Source: Schlegelella aquatica (GTDB lineage: Bacteria; Pseudomonadota; Gammaproteobacteria; Burkholderiales; Burkholderiaceae_C). Taken from it: a DNA stretch of 64,000 nucleotides. The notes below the pieces were generated by a model that was given only the letters and a program-made list of their open reading frames with translations, ran no database searches and was not told the origin of the DNA. The stretch spans positions 1,798,001-1,862,000 of the forward strand of contig NZ_CP110257.1 of assembly GCF_026013905.1 (NCBI RefSeq). The letters are read 5' to 3'. A program made the translations under genes and the position numbers. Numbering within the stretch: position 1 is the stretch's first letter; each line of letters begins with the position of its first letter. This document shows positions 47,280-57,325 of the stretch, piece by piece.

Positions 47280-48590
47280 ATGCTCACTTCCCTGTTCGGA
47301 GACCTCGGCCCTTTCAACGAGCCGCCCGGCCGCGGTCGCCGCTGGGGCGCCGACACCCCTCCTGCCGATTTCGCCGCCACCGCGATCCTGGAGAGCAGCG
47401 CCACCGAGGTCAACGACCGCGGACAGATGGTGGACAAGCACACCCGCGACCTGTTCGTCGTGGGCTCGCCCGCGCAGGCGATCCGCCAGCACCTGGCCGA
47501 GACGCGGGCCGACCTGCAAACCGCCAGCCGCCAGATCACCCTCTTCGACCCGGGCCGCATGTGGGCGGCCGGCGTGGTCAAGGCTCTTTCGGACGCCTCG
47601 GGGCAGCCGGTGGAGCGGCTCCACCTGCGCCGCCAGAACACCCTGGCCACGATCGCCCTGATCGAACGCACGGCGCTGCCCCGCCGCCTCGAAGAGCCGC
47701 TCAAGATCTACCACACCGACGTGCGCGAAGCCGGCAGCGAGGCCCAGGCGATTCCCATCGCGTTGATGGAGAGCAGCCATCTCACCGTCGTCATCGTCGC
47801 GCCCATGAGCGTGGCTGCCCTGGACGACATCGCCACCCGGCTGCACGCGGCGGCGCTCGGGCAGCTCTGGCGATGCCCCCACCTGCTCTTCATGCTCTCG
47901 ACCCCGATGGCGGCCCACGCGTCGCGCATCAGGGCGCTGCCGTGGCCGGGGCGCCTGCACGTGGCCGTGAGCACCGAGCCCATGACCAGCGCCTCCAACG
48001 TCTGGAACGCCATCCTGCACACCTGGAACGAGGTGAAGGCACTGCCCTCGTGGGACGAAATGGCCTTGGCAGCGGCGGACGGGGAGCGGACCTACCCGAT
48101 CCGCGTGGCCGACCTGGGAGGGCCGAGCGCCGCAGCAGTCGCACCGGAGGAACACCGCGCGTCGGACGCAGCTGCCGCCCCGGCTCCGCAGAAGGGGGAC
48201 GCACCCCTCGGCGGTCTCGACGGGGGGCGGCTCTACCGCGCGCTGAACCAGTTGATGCAGTTGGAGGGCATGCTCGGCTGCTGTGCGGTGGATGCCACCA
48301 CGGGCCTCGTTCTGCAGGCCGAACGGGCAGCCGATGCGCCAGACCTGCCGCTCGAGCTGGCCGCGGCCACTCACACCGAAGTCCTGCGCGCCCACCGCCG
48401 GCAGGCGGGCTCGCTGGGCACCACGGACCGCGTCGAGGAGATCATCGTCACCCAGGGGCCGCGCCACCAAGTGCTGCGCACCTTGAGCGCCCAGCCGCAG
48501 GTGTTCCTGCTCGCGGTGCTCGACAAGCAGCGCACCAACCTGGCACTGGCGCGCTTCAAGATCATGGAGGCGGAGAAGTCGCTCGGCTGA
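47280..48590 (+). CDS. Roadblock-like two-part protein, paralog A
   Basis: A 436-residue soluble protein of unknown function. The N-terminal part (about 60-260) has RDLFVVGSPAQAIRQHL, TLATIALIERTALPR and YHTDVREAG. The C-terminal part (about 330-435) resembles a roadblock/LC7 fold (MLGCCAVDATTGLVLQAER, FLLAVLDKQRTNLALARFK). A second protein of the same layout is encoded at 59153-60451; the shared stretches include R-D/E-LFV, TLATI, Y-x-TDV and the final LLDRSK/LDKQRTN-L-x-RF block. MglB-type roadblock proteins act in GTPase signalling. No GTPase is seen nearby. It lies just upstream of nadA. Confidence 0.6.
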   Translation: MLTSLFGDLGPFNEPPGRGRRWGADTPPADFAATAILESSATEVNDRGQMVDKHTRDLFVVGSPAQAIRQHLAETRADLQTASRQITLFDPGRMWAAGVVKALSDASGQPVERLHLRRQNTLATIALIERTALPRRLEEPLKIYHTDVREAGSEAQAIPIALMESSHLTVVIVAPMSVAALDDIATRLHAAALGQLWRCPHLLFMLSTPMAAHASRIRALPWPGRLHVAVSTEPMTSASNVWNAILHTWNEVKALPSWDEMALAAADGERTYPIRVADLGGPSAAAVAPEEHRASDAAAAPAPQKGDAPLGGLDGGRLYRALNQLMQLEGMLGCCAVDATTGLVLQAERAADAPDLPLELAAATHTEVLRAHRRQAGSLGTTDRVEEIIVTQGPRHQVLRTLSAQPQVFLLAVLDKQRTNLALARFKIMEAEKSLG

Positions 48591-48826
48591 CCGGCCGGGC
48601 CCTTCCTGCCTCCAGTTTCTCGCCTGCATCGCAGCCGCCACTGCCTCGCCGGGCAACTTGACATCCGGGCAGCCGCCGCCATGTTCGTGGCACACGGCAT
48701 CGCGCCGCCGCCCCGGGGGCCTGCATCACCATCCCGCCCGCCCGGTATGACGCGCAGTGCTAGGCTAGCATTCGACGTTTCGCCTTTCGATTCACGCCCA
48801 CAGCCGGCCCCGCCGGGCAGCCCACG

Positions 48827-49939
48827 ATGGAACAAGTGATCTACGACTACACGCGCCAGGATGCGAGCGGCGCGAGTTGCACCGCCCATGCCTGGGCCAA
48901 GGTTCCCCCGCGCCTCACGCCCGAGGAGCGCGACCGCGCCAAGGAGCGGGCCAAGGAGCTGCTGGCACGCCACGATGCCGTCCTCGTCGCCCACTACTAC
49001 GTGGACGGCGACATCCAGGACCTCGCGCTCGAGACGGGGGGCTGCGTCGCCGACTCGTTGGAGATGGCGCGCTTCGGACGCGACCACCCGGCCAAGACCC
49101 TGGTGGTGGCGGGCGTGCGCTTCATGGGGGAGACCGCCAAGATCCTGAGCCCCGACAAGCGCGTGCTGATGCCCGACCTGGACGCGACCTGCTCGCTGGA
49201 CCTGGGCTGCCCGCCGGACGAATTCGCCGCCTTCTGCGATGCCCACCCCGATCGCAAAGTCGTGGTCTACGCGAACACGAGTGCCGCCGTGAAGGCCCGG
49301 GCCGACTGGATGGTGACGAGCTCGTGCGCGCTGGCGATCGTCTCCCACCTCAAGGCCCAGGGCGACAAGATTCTCTGGGCGCCGGACCGGCACCTGGGGC
49401 GCTACATCCAGGAACAGACCGGCGCCGACATGCTGATGTGGAACGGCGCCTGCATCGTCCACGACGAGTTCAAGGGCCTGGAACTGGAACTGCTGCGCAA
49501 GGAACACCCGGGCGCGCTCGTGCTCGTGCATCCCGAGTCGCCGCGCAGCGTGGTCGAGCAGGCCGACGTGGTCGGCTCCACCTCGCAGTTGCTCAACGCG
49601 GTCATCAGCTCGCAGGCTCAGGAATTCATCGTCGCCACCGACAACGGCATCCTGCATCGAATGCGGCAGCTCGCCCCCGGCAAGACCCTGCTCGAAGCCC
49701 CGACCGCCGGCCGCAGCGCCACGTGCAAGAGCTGCGCGCACTGCCCGTGGATGGCGATGAATGCGCTGCAAGGCGTGGTGGCCTGCCTCGAGACCGGCGT
49801 CGGTGAGATCACGGTGCCCGAGCCCACGCGCAGCCAGGCGCTGGGTTGCATCGAACGCATGCTCGACTTCGTGGCGAGGAATCCCTCCGCCATCGCCAAG
49901 CCGGCCCAGGGGTTCGTGCCCAACGTGGGCGCCGCCTGA
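48827..49939 (+). CDS. nadA: Quinolinate synthase NadA
   Basis: Condenses iminoaspartate with dihydroxyacetone phosphate to quinolinate, using a [4Fe-4S] cluster. 370 residues. Conserved features are [13 protein letters not shown], the Cys ligands in [19 protein letters not shown] and [13 protein letters not shown], plus [10 protein letters not shown] and HPES. The three-protein-loop symmetry of the family fits. A short gap separates it from nadC, its pathway successor. Start ATG at 48827 opens a plausible leader with no better alternative. Confidence 0.95.
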   Translation: MEQVIYDYTRQDASGASCTAHAWAKVPPRLTPEERDRAKERAKELLARHDAVLVAHYYVDGDIQDLALETGGCVADSLEMARFGRDHPAKTLVVAGVRFMGETAKILSPDKRVLMPDLDATCSLDLGCPPDEFAAFCDAHPDRKVVVYANTSAAVKARADWMVTSSCALAIVSHLKAQGDKILWAPDRHLGRYIQEQTGADMLMWNGACIVHDEFKGLELELLRKEHPGALVLVHPESPRSVVEQADVVGSTSQLLNAVISSQAQEFIVATDNGILHRMRQLAPGKTLLEAPTAGRSATCKSCAHCPWMAMNALQGVVACLETGVGEITVPEPTRSQALGCIERMLDFVARNPSAIAKPAQGFVPNVGAA

Positions 49940-49964
49940 TCGCATCGCACGCTTTGCCCTTTTC

Positions 49965-50831
49965 ATGTTCGACCACAACGAAACCCTCGATGAAGCCCGC
50001 GCCCGCAACGTGCGCGAGGCCCTGATGGAAGACATCGGCCGCTGCGACTGGACGGGCCGATTGGTGCCGGCAGGGCGCCGCGTGAAGGCCCGCGTCCTGG
50101 TGCGCGAGGAGGCGGTGCTGTGCGGGCGCGACTGGTTCGAGGACTGCGTGCGTGCGCTCGATCCCGAGGCCCAGATCGAGTGGCACTACCAGGAAGGCGC
50201 CCTGATGCGGCCCGACACCGAGGTGTGCCACTTGCGGGCGGACGCCCGCGCCCTGCTGGCCGCCGAGCGTCCGGCGCTCAACTTCCTTCAGCTGTTGTCG
50301 GGCACGGCCACCATCACCCGTCGCCACGTGCAGGCGATCGAGGGCGCCTCGCCCAACCCGCGGGGCTGCGCGATCCTCGACACGCGCAAGACCATCCCCG
50401 GCCTGCGGTTGGCCCAGAAATACGCGGTGCGGGTGGGCGGCGGTCAGAACCAGCGGCTCGCCCTGTACGACGGCATCCTCATCAAGGAGAACCACATCGC
50501 AGCCGCCGGTGGCGTCACGCAGGCGTTGCGTGCAGCGCAGGCGCTGCAAGCGGGGGTGGACATCCAGATCGAGGTGGAAACGCTGGACCAATTGCGCGAG
50601 GCACTGGCGGCGGGTGCGGCGAGCGTGCTGCTCGACAACTTCACCTTGGATGCGATGCGCGAAGCGGTCGCCATCAACCAGGGTCGCGCGCTGCTCGAAG
50701 TCTCGGGCAGCGTCCAGCTCGACCAGGTTCGCGCCATCGCCCAGACCGGGGTCGACCGGATTTCGATCGGGCGGCTGACCAAGGATGTGAAGGCCGTCGA
50801 CTACTCGATGCGGGTGCTGGAGCGGCTGTAG
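49965..50831 (+). CDS. nadC: Nicotinate-nucleotide pyrophosphorylase NadC
   Basis: Converts quinolinate and PRPP to nicotinate mononucleotide, the entry into NAD synthesis. 288 residues from the ATG at 49965. Active-site motifs are LDTRKTIPGLR, GGGQNQRLALYDGILIKENH (shown up to 20) and EVETLDQL. The final VSGSVQLDQVR and ISIGRLTKD belong to the phosphate-binding barrel end. Directly downstream of nadA, 25 bases apart, so one operon. Confidence 0.96.
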   Translation: MFDHNETLDEARARNVREALMEDIGRCDWTGRLVPAGRRVKARVLVREEAVLCGRDWFEDCVRALDPEAQIEWHYQEGALMRPDTEVCHLRADARALLAAERPALNFLQLLSGTATITRRHVQAIEGASPNPRGCAILDTRKTIPGLRLAQKYAVRVGGGQNQRLALYDGILIKENHIAAAGGVTQALRAAQALQAGVDIQIEVETLDQLREALAAGAASVLLDNFTLDAMREAVAINQGRALLEVSGSVQLDQVRAIAQTGVDRISIGRLTKDVKAVDYSMRVLERL

Positions 50832-50864
50832 TTCGGTCTGGAGCCTCGCGTCAGGGCGTGCCCC

Positions 50865-51358
50865 GCTCGGTGGCGGCCCGCGAGGGGCCAAGCACGCAGG
50901 CTCCCCACCGGCCGCACGCTCCACCCGCCGCAGTACCCCCTCACCTCTGCGAACCCCACCCCCGCCCCCAAAGGCCGGTGGGCGCGCCTGCGGGCGCAGG
51001 CCCTGGTTCGCGGTGTCCTGACGGGTGAGCCACTTGGCTCGTGTTGACGAGGCCCACCTCCCGCCCGCTCGGTGGCCGACCGCGAGGGGCCGAAGCACGC
51101 AGGCTCCCCACCGGCCGCACGCTCCACCCGCCGCAGTACCCCCTCACCTCTACGAACCCCACCCCCGCCCCCAAAGGCCGGTGGGCGTGCCTGCGGGCGC
51201 AGGCCCTGGTTCGCGGTGTCCTGACGGGTGAGCCACTTGGCTCGTGTTGACGAGGCCCACCTCCCGCCCCGCTCGGTCGCCGACCGCGATGGGGCCGGAG
51301 CTCGCAGGCTCCCCACCGGCCGGACGCTCCACCCGCCGCAGTACCCCCTCCCCTCCGG
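50865..51358. repeat. 2.4-copy, ~202-bp GC-rich tandem repeat after nadC
   Basis: Units start at 50865, 51067 and 51271 (offsets 202 and 204 bases); the third copy stops after about 88 bases. Copies share blocks such as GCTCGGTGGC, GCAGGCTCCCCACCGGCC, CCACCCGCCGCAGTACCCCC and AGGCCGGTGGGCG with a few substitutions. Each full unit contains a GAGCCA-CT-TGGCTC palindrome. No reading frame shows coding character. It separates nadC from the hut operon and may be a dispersed chromosomal repeat family. Confidence 0.9.
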
Positions 51359-51364
51359 CCAAGA

Positions 51365-51399
51365 ACTTGTATTGACCTGTCTATACAAGTTGCTATCAT
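51365..51399 (+). promoter_or_regulatory. hut promoter with overlapping HutC-type operator
   Basis: ACTTGTAT (51365-51372) and ATACAAGT (51383-51390) form an interrupted inverted repeat matching the TTGTAT/ATACAA pattern of HutC operators. It overlaps -35 TTGACC (51372-51377) and precedes -10 TATCAT (51394-51399) at 16-base spacing, so a bound repressor would block RNA polymerase. No hutC gene is in the window. Confidence 0.7.
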
Positions 51400-51479
51400 G
51401 CCCTCCATCACCCATGGCGCCCCCGAGCCCCCGCCCGGCGGGCAGCAGCTCCGGCCACCCCCTCACCGAGGAGATCACC

Positions 51480-53165
51480 ATGACATCCGGCCCCCGCGTC
51501 GTGCGCGCCCCCCGCGGTTCCCAACTGCACTGCCTCAACTGGCAGATCGAAGCGGCCTACCGCATGATCCAGAACAACCTCGACCCCGACGTCGCCGAGC
51601 GCCCGCAGGACCTCGTCGTGTACGGCGGCATCGGCAAGGCCGCCCGCAACTGGGAGTCGTTCGACGCCATCATGCGCACGCTCGAGCGCCTGAAGGCCGA
51701 CGAGACGCTGCTGGTGCAGTCCGGCAAGCCGGTGGCGGTGCTGCGCACCCACACCGATGCGCCGCGCGTGCTGCTCGCCAACTCCAACCTCGTGCCCAAG
51801 TGGGCCACCTGGGAGCACTTCCACGAACTCGACCGCAAGGGGCTGATGATGTACGGCCAGATGACGGCCGGCTCCTGGATCTACATCGGCTCGCAGGGCA
51901 TCGTGCAAGGCACCTACGAAACCTTCGTCGAGCTGGGCCGCCAGCACTACGGCGGCGACTGGTCCGGCAAGTGGATCCTGACTGCCGGCCTGGGCGGCAT
52001 GGGCGGCGCCCAACCCCTGGCCGCCGTGCTCGCGGGGGCCCACTGCATCGTCGTCGAATGCCAGGAGTCGCGCATCGACTTCCGCCTGCGCACGCGCTAT
52101 GTAGACCACAAGGCCCACAGCATCGACGAAGCGCTGGGCATCCTCGAACGTGCGACCCAGCCCACCTCCGTCGCGCTGCTGGGCAACGCCGCCGAGTTGC
52201 TGCCTCAGTTCGTCGAGCGGGCCCGGGCGGGCGGGCCGCGCCCCCATGCGGTGACCGACCAGACCTCGGCCCACGACCTCTTCAACGGCTACCTGCCGCG
52301 CGGGTGGACGGTCGAGCAGTGGGAAGCGGCCCGCCACGGCGGCACGGCCGAGCGCGAGCGGCTCGCCCGGGCGGCGGCGGCCTCGTGCGCCGAGCACGTG
52401 CGCGCGATGCTCGCCTTCCACGAGATGGGCGTGCCCACCATCGACTACGGCAACAACATCCGCCAGGTCGCCTTCGACGAAGGCGTGAAGAACGCGTTCG
52501 ACTTCCCCGGTTTCGTCCCCGCCTGCATCCGCCCCCTCTTCTGCGAGGGCAAAGGACCCTTCCGCTGGGTGGCCCTCTCCGGCGACCCGGAGGACATCTA
52601 CAAGACCGACGCCAAGGTCAAGGAGCTCTTCCCGCAAGACGCTCACCTGCGTCGTTGGCTCGACCAGGCCCGCGAGCGTATCGCGTTCCAGGGGCTGCCC
52701 GCGCGGATCTGCTGGCTGGGCCTGGGGCAGCGGCATCTGGCCGGCCTCGCGTTCAACGAGATGGTGCGTCGCGGCGAGCTCAAGGGCCCCATCGTGATCG
52801 GCCGCGACCACCTGGATTGCGGCTCGGTGGCGAGCCCCAACCGCGAAACCGAGGCGATGCGTGACGGCTCCGACGCCGTGTCGGACTGGCCGCTGCTCAA
52901 CGCCCTCACGGCCACCGCCGGCGGCGCCACGTGGGTGAGCCTGCACCACGGCGGCGGCGTCGGCATGGGGTACTCTCAGCATGCGGGCGTCGTCATCGTG
53001 TGCGACGGCACGCCCGAGGCCGACCGACGGCTCGAGCGCGTGCTGTGGAACGACCCGGCCCTGGGCGTGGTACGCCACGCCGATGCCGGCTATGAGCTCG
53101 CCCAGGAGTGCGCGCGACGCCACGGCCTGCACCTGCCCATGCTCTTCCAGGACGACCGCGCATGA
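51480..53165 (+). CDS. hutU: Urocanate hydratase HutU
   Basis: Second enzyme of histidine degradation: urocanate to imidazolonepropionate using tightly bound NAD+. 561 residues from the ATG at 51480, preceded by GAGGAG at 51468-51473. Typical stretches are [25 protein letters not shown]-like [17 protein letters not shown] (Rossmann NAD site) and [12 protein letters not shown]. The active-site Cys block [16 protein letters not shown] is near the C-terminus. Its stop overlaps the hutH ATG (ATGATG). Confidence 0.95.
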   Translation: MTSGPRVVRAPRGSQLHCLNWQIEAAYRMIQNNLDPDVAERPQDLVVYGGIGKAARNWESFDAIMRTLERLKADETLLVQSGKPVAVLRTHTDAPRVLLANSNLVPKWATWEHFHELDRKGLMMYGQMTAGSWIYIGSQGIVQGTYETFVELGRQHYGGDWSGKWILTAGLGGMGGAQPLAAVLAGAHCIVVECQESRIDFRLRTRYVDHKAHSIDEALGILERATQPTSVALLGNAAELLPQFVERARAGGPRPHAVTDQTSAHDLFNGYLPRGWTVEQWEAARHGGTAERERLARAAAASCAEHVRAMLAFHEMGVPTIDYGNNIRQVAFDEGVKNAFDFPGFVPACIRPLFCEGKGPFRWVALSGDPEDIYKTDAKVKELFPQDAHLRRWLDQARERIAFQGLPARICWLGLGQRHLAGLAFNEMVRRGELKGPIVIGRDHLDCGSVASPNRETEAMRDGSDAVSDWPLLNALTATAGGATWVSLHHGGGVGMGYSQHAGVVIVCDGTPEADRRLERVLWNDPALGVVRHADAGYELAQECARRHGLHLPMLFQDDRA

Positions 53166-54709
53166 TGCCCGCCTCCACGCTCACGCTGCACCCCGGCCGG
53201 CTGGAACTGCCCACACTGCGCGAGGTGGCGCAGGGCTTCATCCCGATCGAGCTGGATCTCGAATGCCGGGCTGCGGTGGCGGCCAGCGCCGAGGTCGTGC
53301 GGCGCATCGCCGAGGGTGACGCACCGGCCTACGGCATCAACACCGGCTTCGGCAAGCTTGCCAAGGTGCGCATCGCGCGCGACCAGCTCGCGCAGCTGCA
53401 AACCAACCTCGTGCGTTCGCACGCGGTGGGCGTGGGGCCGCTGCTGGACGACGACACGGTGCGCGTCATCCTGCTGCTCAAGATCGCATCGCTGGCCCGG
53501 GGCTACTCGGGCGTGCGCCCCGAGGTGCTCGACGCCTTGGTGGCGCTCTACAACGCGCAGGTGTGGCCCTGCATCCCGTCGCAGGGGTCGGTCGGCGCCT
53601 CGGGGGACCTGGCGCCGCTCGCGCACCTGACCTTGCCGCTGCTCGGCGAAGGGCAGGTGCGCATGGACGGGCGCATCGTGCCGGCCACCGAGGGGCTGCG
53701 GCGGGCGCAACTCGCCCCCCTCGCGCTCGAAGCCAAGGAAGGCCTCGCACTCCTGAACGGCACGCAGGTCTCCACCGGCATCGCACTGATGGGACTGCTG
53801 CGCGCCGAGCAGGTGTTCGCCGCCGCCGTCGTCGCCGGGGCGATGAGCGTGGACGCGGCCAAGGGCTCGGACGACCCCTTCGACGATCGCATCCACCGCG
53901 TGCGCGGCCACCGGGGCCAGATCGACGTTGCCGCGCTCTACCGCGCGTTGCTCGCGGGCAGCCAGATCCGCGCCTCGCACCGTGTGGGCGACGACCGCGT
54001 GCAGGACCCGTATTCCCTGCGCTGCCAGCCTCAGGTGATGGGCGCCTGCCTGGACGTCATCCGCCAAGCGGCAGCCAGCCTCGTCACCGAGGCCAACGCG
54101 GTGTCGGACAACCCGCTCGTGTTCGCGGACACCGGCGAGGTGCTTTCCGGCGGCAACTTCCACGCCGAGCCGGTCGCCTTCGCGGCCGACACGCTTGCGC
54201 TGGCCATCGCCGAGGTGGGCGCGCTCTCGGAGCGGCGCATCGCGCTGCTCATCGATGCCAGCCTCTCAGGGCTGCCGCCCTTCCTGGTGCAGGAGCCGGG
54301 CGTCAACTCGGGCTTCATGATCGCGCACGTCACCGCGGCCGCGCTGGCCAGCGAGAACAAGACGCTCGCGCACCCGGCGAGCGTCGATTCGCTGCCGACC
54401 TCGGCCAACCAGGAGGACCATGTCAGCATGGCCACCTTCGCCGCGCGCAAGCTGGCCGACATGGCGACCAACGTGCGCCACATCATCGCGATCGAGCTGC
54501 TGGCGGCGGCGCAGGGCATCGACTTCCATCGCCCGCTGCGCAGTTCCAGCACGCTGGAGGAGGCGCACGCGCTGATCCGCAGCAAGGTGCCGCGTTACGA
54601 CCAGGACCGCGTCTTCGCCCCCGACATCGCCGCGGTGGAGCAACTCATCGACGCAGGCGGCTTCACCCGCTACGCGGGCCGGGTGCTGCCCTCCTGGAGC
54701 GAGCCGTGA
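53162..54709 (+). CDS. hutH: Histidine ammonia-lyase HutH
   Basis: Deaminates histidine to urocanate. 515 residues. The MIO cofactor forms from ASG in [12 protein letters not shown] near residue 145. Other family sites are [24 protein letters not shown] and [14 protein letters not shown]. The frame is open upstream inside hutU but the ATG at 53162 is the natural start. The hutU stop overlaps it and its own stop overlaps the next gene by one base, so the hut genes are tightly coupled. Confidence 0.96.
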   Translation: MMPASTLTLHPGRLELPTLREVAQGFIPIELDLECRAAVAASAEVVRRIAEGDAPAYGINTGFGKLAKVRIARDQLAQLQTNLVRSHAVGVGPLLDDDTVRVILLLKIASLARGYSGVRPEVLDALVALYNAQVWPCIPSQGSVGASGDLAPLAHLTLPLLGEGQVRMDGRIVPATEGLRRAQLAPLALEAKEGLALLNGTQVSTGIALMGLLRAEQVFAAAVVAGAMSVDAAKGSDDPFDDRIHRVRGHRGQIDVAALYRALLAGSQIRASHRVGDDRVQDPYSLRCQPQVMGACLDVIRQAAASLVTEANAVSDNPLVFADTGEVLSGGNFHAEPVAFAADTLALAIAEVGALSERRIALLIDASLSGLPPFLVQEPGVNSGFMIAHVTAAALASENKTLAHPASVDSLPTSANQEDHVSMATFAARKLADMATNVRHIIAIELLAAAQGIDFHRPLRSSSTLEEAHALIRSKVPRYDQDRVFAPDIAAVEQLIDAGGFTRYAGRVLPSWSEP

Positions 54710-55698
54710 TGCCCGGCCCCACCCCGCCCCCCGGCGAAGACTGGCGGACCCCCTGGAAAGGCCGTGTGGATGCCGCCGACGGCGAAGCCGGCTGGCGCTG
54801 GCACCAAGTGGTGCAGCCCTGGAGCGATGCACCTGGAGGCTCAGCCGCGGCGGGCGTGGCCCTGCTCGGCCTCGCCTCGGACGAAGGCGTGCGCCGCAAC
54901 CAGGGCCGCGCCGGGGCGGCCGAGGGGCCGCTCGCGCTGCGCCGCGCCCTGGCGTCGCTGCCGGCCGCATCGGCGCAGCCCCTCATCGACGCGGGCACCG
55001 TGCCGTGCCTCGACGGCGACCTCGAAGCCGCGCAGAGCCGCTATGCCGAGCGGGCCGCGCGCCTGCTCGACCAAGGCCACCTCGTGATCGGTCTGGGAGG
55101 CGGTCATGAGATCGCGTGGGCCAGCTACCAGGGCCTCGCATCGCTGCTCCAGTCGGGTCGCGCCCGGCGGCTGGCGATCGTGAACTTCGACGCCCACTTC
55201 GACCTGCGCCGCGACGTGCAGGCCACCTCCGGGACACCCTTCCTGCAGGCCCTGGAGCATGCTCGCGCGCACGGCTGGGACGCGCACTACCGCGTGCTGG
55301 GAGTCTCGCGCGCGGCCAACACCCGAGCGCTGTTCGACACCGCGCGCTCGCTCGGCGTGCAGTGGACGCTGGACGAGCAGATGACCCTGCTCCATCTGGA
55401 GGCCCTGCGCGCGGAGTTGGCCCAGTGGCTCGAAGGCTTCGACGCCGTGTACCTCACCGTCTGTCTGGACGTGCTGCCCGCCGCCACGGCGCCGGGCGTC
55501 AGCGCACCGGCCGCGCGCGGCGTCGCGATCGAAGTGATCGAGCCGCTGGTGCAGACGGTCGCAGGCTGCGGCCGGCTGCGGCTGGCCGACGTGGCCGAGC
55601 TCAACCCCCGGCTGGACATCGACCAGCGCACGGCCCGCACCGCCGCCCGCCTCGTGTGGCAGGTGGCGCAAGCTCACTGCGGAGCACGCAGCCCTTGA
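54709..55698 (+). CDS. hutG: Formimidoylglutamase (ureohydrolase family)
   Basis: Hydrolyses N-formimidoyl-glutamate to glutamate and formamide, the last catabolic step. 329 residues of the arginase/agmatinase fold. Metal-binding motifs [10 protein letters not shown] and NFDAHFDLR are intact. The third motif reads [19 protein letters not shown], where Cys replaces the first Asp of the usual D-x-D pair; whether this is normal for this subgroup cannot be judged here. Position between hutH and hutI supports the assignment. The ATG at 54709 is chosen because upstream frame sequence is hutH shadow. Confidence 0.88.
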   Translation: MPGPTPPPGEDWRTPWKGRVDAADGEAGWRWHQVVQPWSDAPGGSAAAGVALLGLASDEGVRRNQGRAGAAEGPLALRRALASLPAASAQPLIDAGTVPCLDGDLEAAQSRYAERAARLLDQGHLVIGLGGGHEIAWASYQGLASLLQSGRARRLAIVNFDAHFDLRRDVQATSGTPFLQALEHARAHGWDAHYRVLGVSRAANTRALFDTARSLGVQWTLDEQMTLLHLEALRAELAQWLEGFDAVYLTVCLDVLPAATAPGVSAPAARGVAIEVIEPLVQTVAGCGRLRLADVAELNPRLDIDQRTARTAARLVWQVAQAHCGARSP

Positions 55699-55715
55699 GA
55701 CAGGAGAGCCGCCCG

Positions 55716-56951
55716 ATGAACTCCACGCCCGAGACCCGCTCCTGGCTCATACGCCGCGTGCACCTCGCCACCATGGCGGACGCCACCGGCTGGGGCGAGT
55801 GCCGCGACGCGGCCGTCGCCGTGCAGGATGGCCGCATCGCCTGGGTGGGACCGGCCGCGCGAGTGCCGGCACCCCACCGGGCCCTGCCCGAGTTCGACGC
55901 TGAGGGACGCTGGTTGACGCCCGGCCTCATCGACTGCCACACGCATCTCGTGTGGGCTGGCAGCCGGGCGGCGGAGATCGAGCTGCGCTGGCAAGGCGCA
56001 CGCTACGAGGACATCGCGCGCGCCGGTGGCGGCATCGTCTCCACAGTGCGGGCGACCCGCCAAGCCACGCTCGACGAACTCATCGCCGCCGCCACCCCTC
56101 GCCTGCGAACGCTCATGGCCGAGGGCGTGACGACGGTGGAGATCAAGTCCGGCTACGGGCTGGAGCTGGCCGCCGAACGGCGCATGTTGCAGGCCGCGCG
56201 CAGGCTTGGCGAGCGCGAGGGCGTGACGGTGCGCACGACCTTTCTCGGCGCCCATGCCCTGCCCCCCGAGTTCCAGGGCCGGGCCGACGACTACATCGAC
56301 CTCGTCTGCGGCGAGATGCTGCCGACGCTCCACCGCGAGGGCTGGATCGACGCGGTGGACGCGTTCTGCGAAGGCATCGGCTTCACGCCCGAGCAGACGC
56401 GGCGGGTCTTCCAGGCTGCCGCGCAGCGCGGGCTGCCCGTCAAGCTCCATGCGGATCAGCTCTCCGACCTGGGCGGGGCGCAGCTCGCCGCCGACCATCG
56501 CGCGCTCTCGGCCGACCATCTCGAATGCACGAACGAAACCTCCGTGCGAGCGATGGCGGCTGCGGGCACCGTCGCCGTGTTGCTGCCCGGGGCCTTCTAT
56601 TGCCTGCGCGAGACGCGCTTGCCGCCCGTGCAAGCCCTGCGCGAGCACGGCGTGCCCATGGCGCTCGCCACCGACTGCAACCCCGGCACGAGCCCCTGCA
56701 CCTCGCTGTTGCTGATGCTGCACATGGGCTGCACCTTCTTCGGCCTCACGCCCGCGGAGGCCCTGGCGGGCGTCACGCGTCATGCGGCGCGGGCGCTGGG
56801 TCTGCAAGACGAGGTGGGCCGCATCGCGACCGGCCTGCGTGCCGACCTCGCGCTGTGGGACATCGACCACCCCCGGGACCTGGCCTGCCAGTTCGGCCAC
56901 CGGCCCCTGGCTGCGTGCTGGCGCGGGGGCCGGCTGGATCTGGCCCGCTGA
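55716..56951 (+). CDS. hutI: Imidazolonepropionase HutI
   Basis: Third step of histidine degradation: hydrolyses 4-imidazolone-5-propionate to formimidoyl-glutamate. 411-residue amidohydrolase. Metal ligands in the opening [26 protein letters not shown] and DHLECTNE, with the final Asp in [11 protein letters not shown]. The GAGAG ribosome-binding site is at 55703-55707 and spacing is good. Together with HutU, HutH and HutG it completes the direct four-enzyme route to glutamate. Confidence 0.95.
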   Translation: MNSTPETRSWLIRRVHLATMADATGWGECRDAAVAVQDGRIAWVGPAARVPAPHRALPEFDAEGRWLTPGLIDCHTHLVWAGSRAAEIELRWQGARYEDIARAGGGIVSTVRATRQATLDELIAAATPRLRTLMAEGVTTVEIKSGYGLELAAERRMLQAARRLGEREGVTVRTTFLGAHALPPEFQGRADDYIDLVCGEMLPTLHREGWIDAVDAFCEGIGFTPEQTRRVFQAAAQRGLPVKLHADQLSDLGGAQLAADHRALSADHLECTNETSVRAMAAAGTVAVLLPGAFYCLRETRLPPVQALREHGVPMALATDCNPGTSPCTSLLLMLHMGCTFFGLTPAEALAGVTRHAARALGLQDEVGRIATGLRADLALWDIDHPRDLACQFGHRPLAACWRGGRLDLAR

Positions 56952-57027
56952 AGGCGCGCTATTCGGCGAATCGGAGGTGCGGGCCTCCTCGCACACTGCG
57001 GTCAGTCCATCGACGAGCCCGCCCCCT

Positions 57028-57312
57028 ATGTCTTCCCCCGATTTCGCCTCCGTCCACAACTACTACGAGCGCCCGGTCATGCAGGCCGTGGCCGAACTCG
57101 CTCCCCGCTACCCGGCCCTCGAGCCTGAACTCCTGGCCGACGTGGTGTGCGTCGCCCTCAACCGGCTGCCGCCGCGCTACATCCGCCACGACGTCGATCT
57201 GGCCTTCTATCTGACAGAGAAAGAGCGCGCCGACAACGAGCGCGCTATCGACGAGGCGGTGCACCACGCGTTCGAGTTCGTGCAGGCGCGCCGCGCGATG
57301 CGGGCACGCTGA
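57028..57312 (+). CDS. Late competence protein ComFB-like
   Basis: A 94-residue acidic protein from the ATG at 57028. Pattern HNYYERPVMQAVAEL, LADVVCVALNRLPPRYIRHD and FYLTEKERADNERAIDEAV match ComFB family proteins (pfam late competence development). Some ComFB proteins bind cyclic di-nucleotides in other phyla; this cannot be told from sequence. It starts 76 bases after hutI and could be co-transcribed. Confidence 0.8.
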   Translation: MSSPDFASVHNYYERPVMQAVAELAPRYPALEPELLADVVCVALNRLPPRYIRHDVDLAFYLTEKERADNERAIDEAVHHAFEFVQARRAMRAR

Positions 57313-57325
57313 ACACGAGCGTCGT

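Noticed and set aside
50865..51358. CRISPR array appearance of the direct repeats
   Set aside because: Unit length is about 202 bases with no short repeat/spacer structure. It is a long tandem repeat.
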